This document shows positions 27,915 through 36,499 of a stretch of DNA of 64,000 bases, in pieces (the stretch's first letter is position 1; every line of letters starts with the position of its first letter). The position numbers and the translations under genes are program-made. The notes below the pieces were generated by a model. That model saw nothing but the letters and a program-made list of their open reading frames with translations, made no database searches and had not been told where the DNA came from. Source of the stretch: an uncultured Prevotella sp. (GTDB taxonomy: Bacteria; Bacteroidota; Bacteroidia; Bacteroidales; Bacteroidaceae); NCBI GenBank assembly GCA_934196725.1, contig CAKPWR010000002.1, forward strand, positions 8,250-72,249, in the 5' to 3' direction.

Positions 27915-27974
27915 GCCAGAAGCTTTTTGCTCCGGACACCTAACCTTTATCTTTCTGTAGCAGGAGCCTCTACC

Positions 27975-28931
27975 CTAAAACAGAGCTTTTGCAATCTGCT
28001 TTACGCTATCCACTGCCGAAACGGTGAAGAAATGGATATTGTTGTAACCGTGCTCGAAAAGGTCTTTCACCTGAGCGGTAGTCCATTCAATACCGAGAGC
28101 TTTGGCATCTTCATCCGTCTTGCACTTCAATACCTCCTGCGCCAAATCCTCAGGAATGTCGCAATGGAAGGTCTTTGGTACCACGGTGAGCTGGCTCAGT
28201 TTGGCAAATGGCTTCAAGGCAGGGATGATAGGAATGGTGATGCCCATCTCGCGAGCCTTGTCTACAAAATCATAGAATTTCTGGTTGTCGTAGAAGAGTT
28301 GGGTTACAGCGTATGCTGCGCCCAACTGCTGCTTCTCCAACAAGTGCTGCATATCCATTTCCAGATTTGGAGCTTCTTCGTGCTTCTCAGGATAGCAAGC
28401 CACGCCACAGCAGAATTTCTCGCCAGGATGCTTGATAGGAGTTCCATCGCTGAAGAAACCTTCATTGAATTGGTTCACCTGCTTCAGAAGGTCGGTTGCA
28501 TTCGCATGACCATTTTGGGTAGGGGTGAACATTCTGTCATCCTTAGCCTTGTCACCGCGAAGTACCAGGATATTACTGATGCCAAGAAACTGGAGGTCGA
28601 GCAATTCGTACTCAATGTCTTCCTTGGTGACGCCACTGCAAATGACGTGCGGAATGACAGGGATATCGTACTTGTTCTGGATGGCAGCTGCAATGGCAAC
28701 AGTACCCGGACGGCGGCGTACACGCTGGCGAGACAACAAACCATTTTCCAATTCCTTGTAAACGTATTCGCTGTGATGTGTTGTAATGTTGATAAACCTA
28801 GGAGCATAATCCTTCAAGCTGTCGATGGTGCGGAACAAAGCTGCTGTTCCGTTACCCTTGAGAGGAGGCAGAACTTCGAAAGAAAAGCCTCGCTTATTGC
28901 CCTCATTTTGTAGAAAATCTGCTATATTCAT
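27975..28931 (-). CDS. metF: 5,10-methylenetetrahydrofolate reductase
   Basis: FAD enzyme that reduces methylene-THF to methyl-THF for methionine synthesis. The 318 residues form the expected TIM barrel: GFSFEVLPPLKG near the N-terminus (catalytic Glu in FEVLPP), ITTHHSEYVY, HVICSGVTKEDIEYELLDLQFLGISNILVLRGD and ITQLFYD-like AVTQLFYDNQKFYDFV. A -7 box TAAATTTG lies at 28974-28967. Probably the first gene of metF-holB-ricT-gldH. Confidence 0.97.
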   Translation of the reverse strand: MNIADFLQNEGNKRGFSFEVLPPLKGNGTAALFRTIDSLKDYAPRFINITTHHSEYVYKELENGLLSRQRVRRRPGTVAIAAAIQNKYDIPVIPHVICSGVTKEDIEYELLDLQFLGISNILVLRGDKAKDDRMFTPTQNGHANATDLLKQVNQFNEGFFSDGTPIKHPGEKFCCGVACYPEKHEEAPNLEMDMQHLLEKQQLGAAYAVTQLFYDNQKFYDFVDKAREMGITIPIIPALKPFAKLSQLTVVPKTFHCDIPEDLAQEVLKCKTDEDAKALGIEWTTAQVKDLFEHGYNNIHFFTVSAVDSVKQIAKALF

Positions 28932-29095
28932 ATGGCGTAATCTCTGTTGAAATTATAATTTGGTTGCAAATTTACAAAAAAAATGGGGGAAAAGTGCACT
29001 TTATACGTAATATTTTAAAAGAAAAAGCGTTTATATGTAGATAATATCTAGTTATACTACATAAAACAAACAAATTATTCAAACCTATAAAAATA

Positions 29096-30556
29096 ATGGA
29101 ACAAAATCAAAAGGGCTCTAAAGCCTATCTTATCTCAATTGTGATGGTCGCTGTGCTAGGCGGCTTGCTTTTCGGTTACGATACCGCAGTGATATCTGGT
29201 GCCGAGAAAGGTTTGCAGGCATTCTTCAAGGGTGCAGGTGATTTCGAGTACACCGATGTGATGCATGGATTTACGTCTTCCAGCGCATTGATTGGCTGTA
29301 TTATCGGTAGTTCGCTCTCAGGTCTCTTTGCCAGCAAGTTTGGTCGTAAGCGCTCGCTTATCTTTGCGGGTATCTGCTTCTTCCTCTCTGCCTGGGGATC
29401 TATGGAGCCAGAGACTTATATCCTGCCTCAGGGGCAGGCTGACTGGACACTCTTGGTGGTGTTCAATTTCTATCGTGTACTCGGTGGTATCGGTGTGGGT
29501 ATGGCTTCTGCCATCTGTCCGATGTATATCGGCGAGGTGGCTCCAAGTAATATCCGCGGTATGTTGGTGAGCTGGAACCAGTTTGCCATCATCTTCGGTC
29601 AGCTGGTGGTTTACTTCGTCAACTTTATCATCATGGGTTCTCATGCCAATCCTATCTATGATGCTGCGGGTGCCATCGCCAACATGGTGGATGCTCAGTG
29701 GACCATCGAGACTGGATGGAGATATATGTTTGGAAGCGAGATGGTGCCGGCAGGTCTCTTTACCTTCCTTATCTGCTTCGTACCTGAGACACCTCGTTAT
29801 CTCGTGATGATCGGGCAGGATGAGAAGGCTTATGGCGTTCTTTCCAAGATTAATGGCTCGGAGATGGCTCGTGAAATCATTCATGACATCAAGAATACGG
29901 TTACCGTGAAGACAGAGAAACTGTTCTCTTATGGATTCATGTGTATCTTCGTGGGTGTGATGCTTTCTGTTTTCCAGCAGGCTGTGGGTATCAATGCCGT
30001 GCTCTATTATGCTCCTCGTATCTTCCAGGACATGGGTATGGGCAATCCTATGGTTCAGACCGTAATTATGGGTGTTGTGAACATCTCATTTACCCTTGTT
30101 GCTGTCTTCACCGTAGAAAAACTGGGTCGCAAGCCTTTGCTTATCTGTGGTTCTATCGGTATGGGGGTGGGTGCCCTGGGCGTAGCTTTGACGTTCGGTA
30201 ATGCTGCTTTGAGCACCGTTACGATGTTGAGTATCATGGTTTATAGTGCCAGCTTCATGTTCTCTTGGGGACCTATTGCGTGGGTACTCATCGCAGAACT
30301 TTTCCCAAACACCATCCGTGGCGCAGCCGTAGCCGTAGCCGTTGCATTCCAGTGGATATTCAACTTCATCGTCAGCTCTACCTTCGTGCCGATGTTTAAT
30401 ATGCACCTGACTCCTGGTGATGACTTTGGTCATTGGTTCACATACGGTTTGTATGGAGCAATCTGTTTCATAGCAGCTGTCTTCGTATGGAAGTTGGTTC
30501 CTGAGACAAAGGGTAAGACCTTGGAGGATATGACCAAGCTCTGGAAGAAAGATTAA
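29096..30556 (+). CDS. MFS sugar transporter (sugar porter family)
   Basis: Twelve-helix symporter of 486 aa like XylE and other hexose or pentose:H+ symporters. Family signatures: GGLLFGYDTAVISGAEKGL in helix 1, GRKRSLIFAGICF (loop 2-3), RVLGGIGVGMASAICPMYIGEVAPSNIRG, PETPRYLVMIGQ before the central loop, FQQAVGINAVLYYAP (sugar-binding QQxxGxN in helix 7) and VPETKGKTLEDM at the C-terminus. The substrate is most likely xylose or glucose; no catabolic genes adjoin it to decide. Confidence 0.93.
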   Translation: MEQNQKGSKAYLISIVMVAVLGGLLFGYDTAVISGAEKGLQAFFKGAGDFEYTDVMHGFTSSSALIGCIIGSSLSGLFASKFGRKRSLIFAGICFFLSAWGSMEPETYILPQGQADWTLLVVFNFYRVLGGIGVGMASAICPMYIGEVAPSNIRGMLVSWNQFAIIFGQLVVYFVNFIIMGSHANPIYDAAGAIANMVDAQWTIETGWRYMFGSEMVPAGLFTFLICFVPETPRYLVMIGQDEKAYGVLSKINGSEMAREIIHDIKNTVTVKTEKLFSYGFMCIFVGVMLSVFQQAVGINAVLYYAPRIFQDMGMGNPMVQTVIMGVVNISFTLVAVFTVEKLGRKPLLICGSIGMGVGALGVALTFGNAALSTVTMLSIMVYSASFMFSWGPIAWVLIAELFPNTIRGAAVAVAVAFQWIFNFIVSSTFVPMFNMHLTPGDDFGHWFTYGLYGAICFIAAVFVWKLVPETKGKTLEDMTKLWKKD

Positions 30557-30574
30557 TTGATAGTAATATTGATA

Positions 30575-30620
30575 AAAAAGTAGGCGCGATAGTCAATCCC
30601 GACTATCGCGCCTTTTATTT
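30575..30620. terminator. Bidirectional terminator after sugar transporter
   Basis: AGGCGCGATAGTC (30582-30594) pairs perfectly with GACTATCGCGCCT (30601-30613), with A6 before and T4 after. It also lies beyond the 3' end of the convergent lipoprotein gene. Confidence 0.92.
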
Positions 30621-30718
30621 AGTTTTCATACTGAGTGATTTCAGAACATATATTTGTAAGTTGTTTTTATAAGAGAGTATTAACTATATTCTTTTTTACT
30701 TTGATTCTAACTTTAAGC

Positions 30719-31381
30719 TTACTTTGATTTCTTGTATGCATTGCGGCATGCAAAAGCAACAGAACTGTAAGCTGGGTTTACTGAATTCTGGAGATAAGAT
30801 GTCTGAGCACCGTCAACCCAAATCTGGTAAAGAGCAAACTGGAAACCTAACTGTCTTGGTTCGTTCAGAGTGCAGTAGCCATAATAGTTCTGGCTAGGAA
30901 TGAATACCAACTGTACCTTGTGGCTCTTGTTTTCCTTACCATAAGCCAGGTTCAACTCGATTACACTAGGCCATGCAAAGAAGTAAGCAATGGTTTGTGT
31001 ACTTGTTGGTGCTACATTATACTTGCAAGTGATAGTTCTAGGAGCTTCCTTTGCGATAGCTGCAGACAAATCTGCGTAGTTAATATGTTCTGCGAGCTGA
31101 GCGATAGGGAAGTTTGTTATAGTGATAGTACTGTCACCGCGCATGCTTACTCTGCAAGATACTGCAACAGAGTCAATCTGCTGATTTACATTGGCTGCAT
31201 TCTTCTTCTCGAAGAGAAGTGTCATGTCATTGTATGAACCTGCAGCCATAGCTGCCTGATAAGACTTCTGCTGCTCAGGTGTCAATGCATTATAGCTGTT
31301 GTCGCTATCAGTGTTACAAGAAGTGAAAGAGAAGGCTGCTACGAAGGCTGCCAAAACAGTGAGTAATGTAAATTTCTTCAT
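30719..31381 (-). CDS. DUF4840-type lipoprotein
   Basis: A 220-residue lipoprotein with signal peptide and lipobox FTSC (Cys22), followed by LTPEQQKSYQAAMAAGSYN and a beta-rich body. It resembles the DUF4840 lipoproteins common in Prevotella and Bacteroides; no function is known. It stands alone between a terminator and the tRNA-Lys gene. Confidence 0.75.
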   Translation of the reverse strand: MKKFTLLTVLAAFVAAFSFTSCNTDSDNSYNALTPEQQKSYQAAMAAGSYNDMTLLFEKKNAANVNQQIDSVAVSCRVSMRGDSTITITNFPIAQLAEHINYADLSAAIAKEAPRTITCKYNVAPTSTQTIAYFFAWPSVIELNLAYGKENKSHKVQLVFIPSQNYYGYCTLNEPRQLGFQFALYQIWVDGAQTSYLQNSVNPAYSSVAFACRNAYKKSK

Positions 31382-31635
31382 TTTGTTTCTTATTATTTTA
31401 TATTGCTATAATATTGTTTATTATCTGCATTTCCGTTTAATAAAACGTTTTTTTACATGAATCTTGCATCTGTTTTTGTTAATAACTATTAAAACCTGCT
31501 CTTTTTTATTTCTTTTTGTTCCTTCTGCTATGCAATGGGAGTCTTGATGGTTATACCTTCTTAGGCTTGTCATCTCAGTTATATGCATACGAAAAAAGGA
31601 CTTACCATAACGGAAAGTCCTTTTTCTGAGATCTG

Positions 31636-31708
31636 TGACTCGCATGGGGCTCGAACCCATGACCCCAACATTAAAAGTGTTGTGCTCTACCTGCTGAGCT
31701 AGCGAGTC
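31636..31708 (-). tRNA. tRNA-Lys (anticodon TTT)
   Basis: A 73-base cloverleaf on the minus strand: acceptor GACTCGC pairs with GCGAGTC, D arm AGCTCAGCAGGTAGAGC, anticodon loop CTTTTAA with anticodon TTT, T arm GGGTTCGAGCCCC, discriminator A. CCA is not encoded, matching the presence of the cca gene. A promoter lies just upstream at 31740-31771. Confidence 0.97.
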
Positions 31709-31739
31709 AATCTCCAACCTTTGGTTTCAAAAGCGAGTG

Positions 31740-31771
31740 CAAAGGTACGATATATTTTTCAAATAACCAAA
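31740..31771 (-). promoter_or_regulatory. Promoter of tRNA-Lys
   Basis: On the minus strand TTTG (31771-31768), 20-base spacer, TACCTTTG (31747-31740), 31 bases before the tRNA. Confidence 0.8.
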
Positions 31772-31774
31772 TAT

Positions 31775-32983
31775 TTAGTCGTTTTTTTGCTTTTTTTCTT
31801 CATTTTCGCTCTCTGCAATAGCTTTTTCTGCCATTTTTCCACTCTTTTTAAGTGATTGAGCTATCTCTTCTGCACTTTGCCTAATCTCATCTGGCTGAGT
31901 GTTTGGAGTATTGTATTGCGGCTTTTCTCTCGTTACATATCTCTGCCAATAAGCTATGAGCAGGGTAGTGAGAGGCAGGGCTATAATTAGGCCGATGAAG
32001 CCAAGCAGGGCACCCCAGATGGAAAGACTTAAGAGCAGGATGGCTGGATTCAAGCCCATCGCCTTGCCCATAATCTTTGGAGTAACCACCATATCCGTAA
32101 TTACCTGAACCACGCAGAATACCAGGAAGGCAAGTCCGAAGACCATCCAGAAGTTCTGACCAGTATCTGCAGCCTTGAGCATGGCAAGGAAGGCGGTAGG
32201 GATAAGGGCGAATGTATGGAGATAAGGTACCAGATCCATGATACCTATCAGAATGCCCAGACCGATAGCCATCGGGAAACCGATGATGGTAAAGCCTATG
32301 CAGAACATGATACCCATGCAGAGGGCTACCATTCCCTGACCGCGGACATAGTTGTTAAGCTCACGTTCTACATCTTTCATCAGCTCTTGCCAGAATGGAC
32401 GGTTCTTCTTTGGGAAGATGCGAACCCAGTTGGCTGTTAATGTTTCATAGTCGAGCAGAATGAAGAACATATATAATAAGGTAATCATGGATGCTACGAT
32501 GCTGATGATGATGTTTGCCGTTTGTCCTACAACGGAGAACAGCTTAGGCATCGTTGTCTTGAGGGCATCGCTGAAGTCCTTGCTCTTCAGGAAATGTTCT
32601 ATCTGTGCCTGGTTCTCTTGCAGCCACTCCTTGATCATTGCTGTCAGGTTGTTGGTGTGGGTGGTTTGATGCAGCCAGCGGGTCATGACTTCCCCTAGCT
32701 TGTCAAACTGGTCGATCATTGGTGGTATGATGAGCCACAACACGCCACCCACGACAGCGATGGCTGCCCCCATTGCCAGGATGATGGACAGGGCACGAAC
32801 CTTGATGTGGAGTTTGTTTTCGATAAACTTCACGACCGGGTAGAGCAGGTAGGCAAAAAACCATGCAATGACGAATGGTAAAAGTACCTCGCTTAAGTAA
32901 TTGGTGATATATAACACCGCAAAGACGATGAGGGCTACGCCAGCCCATCGTATAAACTTATCGAATGTAATCTCCTTAGGCAT
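31775..32983 (-). CDS. AI-2E family (PerM-like) membrane transporter
   Basis: A 402-residue membrane protein with about eight hydrophobic segments. Family features: the N-terminal VLLPFVIAWFFAYLLYPVVKFIENK, central FFILLDYETLTANWVRIFPKKNRP, and C-terminal MVVTPKIMGKAMGLNPAILLLSLSIWGALLGFIGLIIALPLT. The substrate is unknown; the family has been linked to autoinducer-2 export and Na+/H+ exchange. The ATG at 32983 is chosen because a longer frame is encoded by an intercistronic repeat. The C-terminus is charged and Glu-rich. Confidence 0.92.
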   Translation of the reverse strand: MPKEITFDKFIRWAGVALIVFAVLYITNYLSEVLLPFVIAWFFAYLLYPVVKFIENKLHIKVRALSIILAMGAAIAVVGGVLWLIIPPMIDQFDKLGEVMTRWLHQTTHTNNLTAMIKEWLQENQAQIEHFLKSKDFSDALKTTMPKLFSVVGQTANIIISIVASMITLLYMFFILLDYETLTANWVRIFPKKNRPFWQELMKDVERELNNYVRGQGMVALCMGIMFCIGFTIIGFPMAIGLGILIGIMDLVPYLHTFALIPTAFLAMLKAADTGQNFWMVFGLAFLVFCVVQVITDMVVTPKIMGKAMGLNPAILLLSLSIWGALLGFIGLIIALPLTTLLIAYWQRYVTREKPQYNTPNTQPDEIRQSAEEIAQSLKKSGKMAEKAIAESENEEKKQKND

Positions 32984-33060
32984 ATTATTTTGAACTTTAA
33001 ACTTTGAGCTTTGAACTTTATGATTAGCAAAGGCTATTGAACTCTTCACTCTTCACTCCT
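32984..33060. repeat. Intercistronic repeat (TTTGAACTTT family), copy b
   Basis: TTTGAACTTT-type words, then ACTTTATGATTAGCAAAGGC and CTTCACTCTTCACTC, placed between the tdk stop and the next start codon. Nearly identical in order to copy c at 52123. Confidence 0.8.
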
Positions 33061-33655
33061 CCTTGTGGAGGGCTTTCTGATAGCAGTCGCGGCAGAGTGG
33101 CTCGTATTCATCCTTTTCGCCTAATAGCACCCGCTTCTCGTTATGAACCAGTCGGTGGCTCACGTAAGCTAGGGCTCCGCATTTTACGCAGATGGCATGA
33201 ACCTTGGTCACTTCGTCTGCGATGGCGCAGAGGGCAGGAATCGGTCCGAAAGGAACACCCTTGAAGTCCATGTCGAGACCGGCAACGATCACACGGACGC
33301 CACGGTTGGCAAGCTGATTGCATACATCTACCAAGCCATTGTCTAGGAACTGGGCTTCATCAATACCGACAACGTCGATATCAGAGGCCAAAAGGAGTAT
33401 GGATCCAGAGGACTCGATAGGAGTAGATCGGATAGAGTTCTGATCATGGCTCACTACGTCTTCCTCGGAGTAACGAGTGTCAAGCGCAGGCTTGAAGATT
33501 TCCACCTTCTGCTTGGCGAACTTCGCACGCTTCATTCTTCGTATCAATTCCTCTGTTTTTCCAGAGAACATTGATCCGCACACCACTTCAATTCTTCCGG
33601 GGCGGTGTGCCTCCCCAATTAGATTTTCTGTCATTTCGGGTACAAAATTACTCAT
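33053..33655 (-). CDS. tdk: Thymidine kinase
   Basis: Salvage kinase producing dTMP (200 aa, type II). Walker A is [15 protein letters not shown]; the lid zinc site is formed by CVKCG and [16 protein letters not shown] carries the Walker B Asp and the catalytic Glu-containing stretch. Upstream of the AI-2E gene and divergent from rsmI. Confidence 0.97.
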   Translation of the reverse strand: MSNFVPEMTENLIGEAHRPGRIEVVCGSMFSGKTEELIRRMKRAKFAKQKVEIFKPALDTRYSEEDVVSHDQNSIRSTPIESSGSILLLASDIDVVGIDEAQFLDNGLVDVCNQLANRGVRVIVAGLDMDFKGVPFGPIPALCAIADEVTKVHAICVKCGALAYVSHRLVHNEKRVLLGEKDEYEPLCRDCYQKALHKEE

Positions 33656-33690
33656 AAGGTTTTAAAAAATGCAAAGAAAACGCATTTTTT

Positions 33691-33721
33691 TTTGCTTAGA
33701 AAGATTAATTAACTACATTTG
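33691..33721 (+). promoter_or_regulatory. Promoter of rsmI, very close to the start codon
   Basis: TTTG (33691-33694), 19-base spacer, TACATTTG (33714-33721). The ATG of rsmI is at 33730, so the mRNA would have a leader of only a few bases or none. Confidence 0.75.
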
Positions 33722-33729
33722 TACCCTGT

Positions 33730-34467
33730 ATGGGCATATTGTATATCGTACCTACTCCTGTTGGTAACATGGAGGACATGACAATGCGGGCCATCAGAGT
33801 CTTGAAAGAAGCTGATTTGGTGCTCGCGGAGGACACTCGAACATCGAGTGTCCTGCTTAAGCATTTCGATATTCGAAATCGATTAGTTGCGCATCATAAG
33901 TTTAATGAGCATGGCACTTCTGCTTCTATCGTTGAACGGTTGAAGGCTGGCGAAACCATCGCTCTTATCAGTGATGCTGGAACACCAGGCATCAGCGATC
34001 CGGGTTTCTATCTGGCTCGCGAGGCGGCAAAGGCGGGCATAACCGTGCAGACTCTTCCGGGACCTACGGCTTGCATTCCTGCCATTGTGTCGTCGGGATT
34101 GCCTTGTGATAGATTCTGCTTCGAGGGATTCATTCCTCAGAAAAAGGGCAGACAAACCTATCTGGAATCTCTCAAGGATGAAGTGCGAACGATGATATTC
34201 TATGAGTCACCTTATCGCGTTGTGAAAACCTTGCAGCAGTTTGCCGAGAATTTCGGTGAAGACAGACTGGTGAGCTGTTGTCGGGAAATCTCAAAGATAC
34301 ATGAGGAAAGCGTAAGAGGAACCCTCGCTGAGGTCATCGCCCATTTTGAGGAGGTGGAGCCAAGAGGTGAGTTCGTCATCGTGCTGGCTGGTAAGGATCC
34401 TAAGCAATTAAAAGAGGAAATGAAGGAAAAAAAGCGAGAAGAACGTAGAAAAAGCATGAATCAGTAA
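33730..34467 (+). CDS. rsmI: 16S rRNA (cytidine-1402 2'-O)-methyltransferase
   Basis: SAM-dependent methyltransferase of the tetrapyrrole-methylase fold (245 aa). Motifs: MGILYIVPTPVGNMEDMTMRAIRVL, LAEDTRTSSVLLKHF, ALISDAGTPGISDPGFYLAREA, LPGPTACIPAIVSSGLP and FYESPYRVVKTL. All are typical of RsmI. The lysine-rich C-terminus (KEEMKEKKREERRKSM) may help rRNA binding. It may be translated from a leaderless message. Confidence 0.96.
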   Translation: MGILYIVPTPVGNMEDMTMRAIRVLKEADLVLAEDTRTSSVLLKHFDIRNRLVAHHKFNEHGTSASIVERLKAGETIALISDAGTPGISDPGFYLAREAAKAGITVQTLPGPTACIPAIVSSGLPCDRFCFEGFIPQKKGRQTYLESLKDEVRTMIFYESPYRVVKTLQQFAENFGEDRLVSCCREISKIHEESVRGTLAEVIAHFEEVEPRGEFVIVLAGKDPKQLKEEMKEKKREERRKSMNQ

Positions 34468-34616
34468 ATAAATTCGTATTTGAATGTAATAAATACGGGT
34501 TTATAACGTAATAATATAATGAAGCGACAGCGTAATTACTATGTATCGAAGGCGTCTACACGCATTCAATTTAATAGTATAAATACGAATTAATAAATCA
34601 TATAAGGAGACAGATT

Positions 34617-35468
34617 ATGAAAAAGCTTTTAATGGTAGCTTGCGTAGCAGCGTTTTGCTTGACAAGCTGTAACAACGGTAAGAATGATGCTGCTGTTCAG
34701 AACACTGCTCAAGCAGATTCCCTTAATGGCATTATTGCCCAGAAGGACAGTGAAATTAACGATTTGATGGGTACCTTGAATGAGATAGAAGAAGGTTTCC
34801 AGCAGATTAGTGAGGCAGAACATCGCGTAAGTCTTGCTAAGGATGGCGAGGGAGTAAACAAGAAGCAGAAGCTCAAGGAAGATATCCAGTTTATCGCTAA
34901 CCGCATGAAGCAGAACCGTGAACTCATTGCTAAGCTCCAGAAGCAGCTTGCTAATGGAACTTTGAAGGGAGACCAGCTTAAGAAGACCATCGAGGGATTG
35001 CAGAAGCAGTTGGAGGAGAAGGATGCTCAGCTCCAGTCTTTGCGTGAAGAACTCGATAAGAAGGATATTCATATTGCTGCTCTCGATGAGACTGTAAATA
35101 ACCTCAATACCAAGACCAGCCGTCTTACTGCTGAGAGCAACCAGAAGACTGAGGTAATCAATGCTCAGGATAAGCAGATTCATACTGCATGGTATGTATT
35201 CGGTACCAAGAAGGAGTTGAGGGACCAGCGTATCATTCAGGATGGTAAGGTAATGACTGGCAACTTCAACAAGAATTACTTCACTAAGGTGGATATTCGC
35301 AACCTCTCAGAGATTAAGTTGTACTCTAAGTCTGCTAAGTTGCTTACTACCCACCCATCAAGCAGCTACTCTTTGGTTCGTGATGCTAATAAGCAGTATA
35401 CACTCCGCATCACCAACTCACAGATTTTCTGGAGCACCAGCAAGTATTTGGTTGTTTTGGTTAAGTAA
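34617..35468 (+). CDS. Coiled-coil lipoprotein, function unknown
   Basis: A 283-residue lipoprotein: signal peptide with LTSC (Cys18), then a long coiled coil (about 30-190; LQKQLEEKDAQLQSLREELDKK, IAALDETVNNLNTK) and a C-terminal globular part (AWYVFGTKKELRDQRII... FTKVDIRNLSEIKLYSKSAKLLTTHPSSSY). Similar lipoproteins are common in Bacteroidales but I know no function. A clear AAGGAGA sits just before the ATG, rare in this window. The 149-base leader contains an 11-base inverted repeat (34471-34481 with 34581-34591). Confidence 0.8.
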   Translation: MKKLLMVACVAAFCLTSCNNGKNDAAVQNTAQADSLNGIIAQKDSEINDLMGTLNEIEEGFQQISEAEHRVSLAKDGEGVNKKQKLKEDIQFIANRMKQNRELIAKLQKQLANGTLKGDQLKKTIEGLQKQLEEKDAQLQSLREELDKKDIHIAALDETVNNLNTKTSRLTAESNQKTEVINAQDKQIHTAWYVFGTKKELRDQRIIQDGKVMTGNFNKNYFTKVDIRNLSEIKLYSKSAKLLTTHPSSSYSLVRDANKQYTLRITNSQIFWSTSKYLVVLVK

Positions 35469-35517
35469 TCAGCAGGAGATTAAGTAATAAACCGGAAATA
35501 GATGGAGAAAGAGTGTT

Positions 35518-35964
35518 CTATCTCTTTCTTGCAAAGAATTCTTGCATGAGTGCCCGGCACTCATCTTCCAGTACGCCCGATGTAACTGTAGTCTTAGGAT
35601 GCAGTGCATCGGGCGCATATTTTGTATACCCCCTCTTCTCGTCACTGGCTCCGTATACCACCCGGCTAATCTGTGCCCATCCCAATGCTCCGGCGCACAT
35701 GACGCAAGGTTCTACGGTAACATAGAGCGTGCAATCCTTCAGATATTTCCCGCCCAGCATGTTGGCACCCGATGTGATGGCTTGCATCTCGGCGTGGGCT
35801 GTGACATCAGTCAGCATCTCGGTAAGATTGTGGGCACGGGATATGATTCGGTCCTTGCATACGATGATGGCGCCCACCGGTATTTCGTCTTCATCAAATG
35901 CTGCTTGCGCCTCTATCAGAGCACGGCGCATGTATGCTTCGTCTTTTTTCTTGATATCTTCCAT
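35518..35964 (-). CDS. tadA: tRNA adenosine(34) deaminase / nucleoside deaminase
   Basis: CDA-fold zinc deaminase of 148 aa. HAEMQAI supplies the zinc His and catalytic Glu, and PCVMCAGAL supplies two zinc Cys. The length and the sequence around IPVGAIIV and SRVVYGASDEKRGY fit TadA, which makes inosine at position 34 of tRNA-Arg. A -7 box TAATTTTG lies on the minus strand at 35983-35976. A guanine deaminase-like role cannot be fully excluded. Confidence 0.88.
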   Translation of the reverse strand: MEDIKKKDEAYMRRALIEAQAAFDEDEIPVGAIIVCKDRIISRAHNLTEMLTDVTAHAEMQAITSGANMLGGKYLKDCTLYVTVEPCVMCAGALGWAQISRVVYGASDEKRGYTKYAPDALHPKTTVTSGVLEDECRALMQEFFARKR

Positions 35965-35993
35965 TGTTTTTAGTGCAAAATTACATAAAAAAG

Positions 35994-36024
35994 TTTGAAG
36001 TGTGAACTATTTTTATTATTTTTG
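35994..36024 (+). promoter_or_regulatory. Promoter of yraN
   Basis: TTTG (35994-35997), 19-base spacer, TATTTTTG (36017-36024). Divergent from tadA. Confidence 0.7.
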
Positions 36025-36067
36025 CAAGGGAAAAGTATCTTTTGATACAAAATAAAGGAAATAGACT

Positions 36068-36445
36068 ATGGCAGAACATAATGAATTAGGCAAATGGGGA
36101 GAAGACGAGGCAGCTCTTTACCTTGAGTCAGAAGGCTATGTTGTCATCGGCCGTGACTGGAAGATAGGCAAGAGAGATCTGGATATCCTTGCTGTTTCGC
36201 CGGATGGAGAAACCTTGGTAGTGGTAGAGGTGAAGACCCGTTCGGGTGATGAATACCAACAGCCAGAGGAGGCCGTTGACGGCAGAAAAATGCGCAATCT
36301 GGCAATAGCCGCCAATGCTTATGTCAAGGAGCATCAGGTGGATAAGGAACTGCGCTTCGATATCATATCTGTCGTAGGTGTAGGGCATCAGGTGAAGCGA
36401 CTCGAACATCTCAAGGATGCCTTCAATCCGATGCTGATATTATAA
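36068..36445 (+). CDS. yraN: YraN (UPF0102) family endonuclease-like protein
   Basis: A 125-residue member of UPF0102, a small restriction-endonuclease-like fold. Conserved pieces: GEDEAALYLESEGYVVIGRDWKIGKRDLDILAV and LVVVEVKTRSGDEYQQPEEAV (Asp, Glu-x-Lys catalytic pattern), then KMRNLAIAANAYV. The family often accompanies rnhB or rsmI; its role is uncertain. Likely transcribed with birA, 54 bases downstream. Confidence 0.92.
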   Translation: MAEHNELGKWGEDEAALYLESEGYVVIGRDWKIGKRDLDILAVSPDGETLVVVEVKTRSGDEYQQPEEAVDGRKMRNLAIAANAYVKEHQVDKELRFDIISVVGVGHQVKRLEHLKDAFNPMLIL

Positions 36446-36499
36446 TCAATTCATGTAATGTATGCTGTTGCTGGTACATTATATATATAAGAAGATAAA

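Noticed and set aside
24720..30720. Possible genomic island around the sugar transporter
   Set aside because: Neighbours are housekeeping genes, and no integrase, direct-repeat attachment site or composition shift is visible; the tRNA-Lys 3' end is not duplicated in view.
31421..31717. Minus-strand 98-codon frame
   Set aside because: It overlaps the tRNA-Lys gene.
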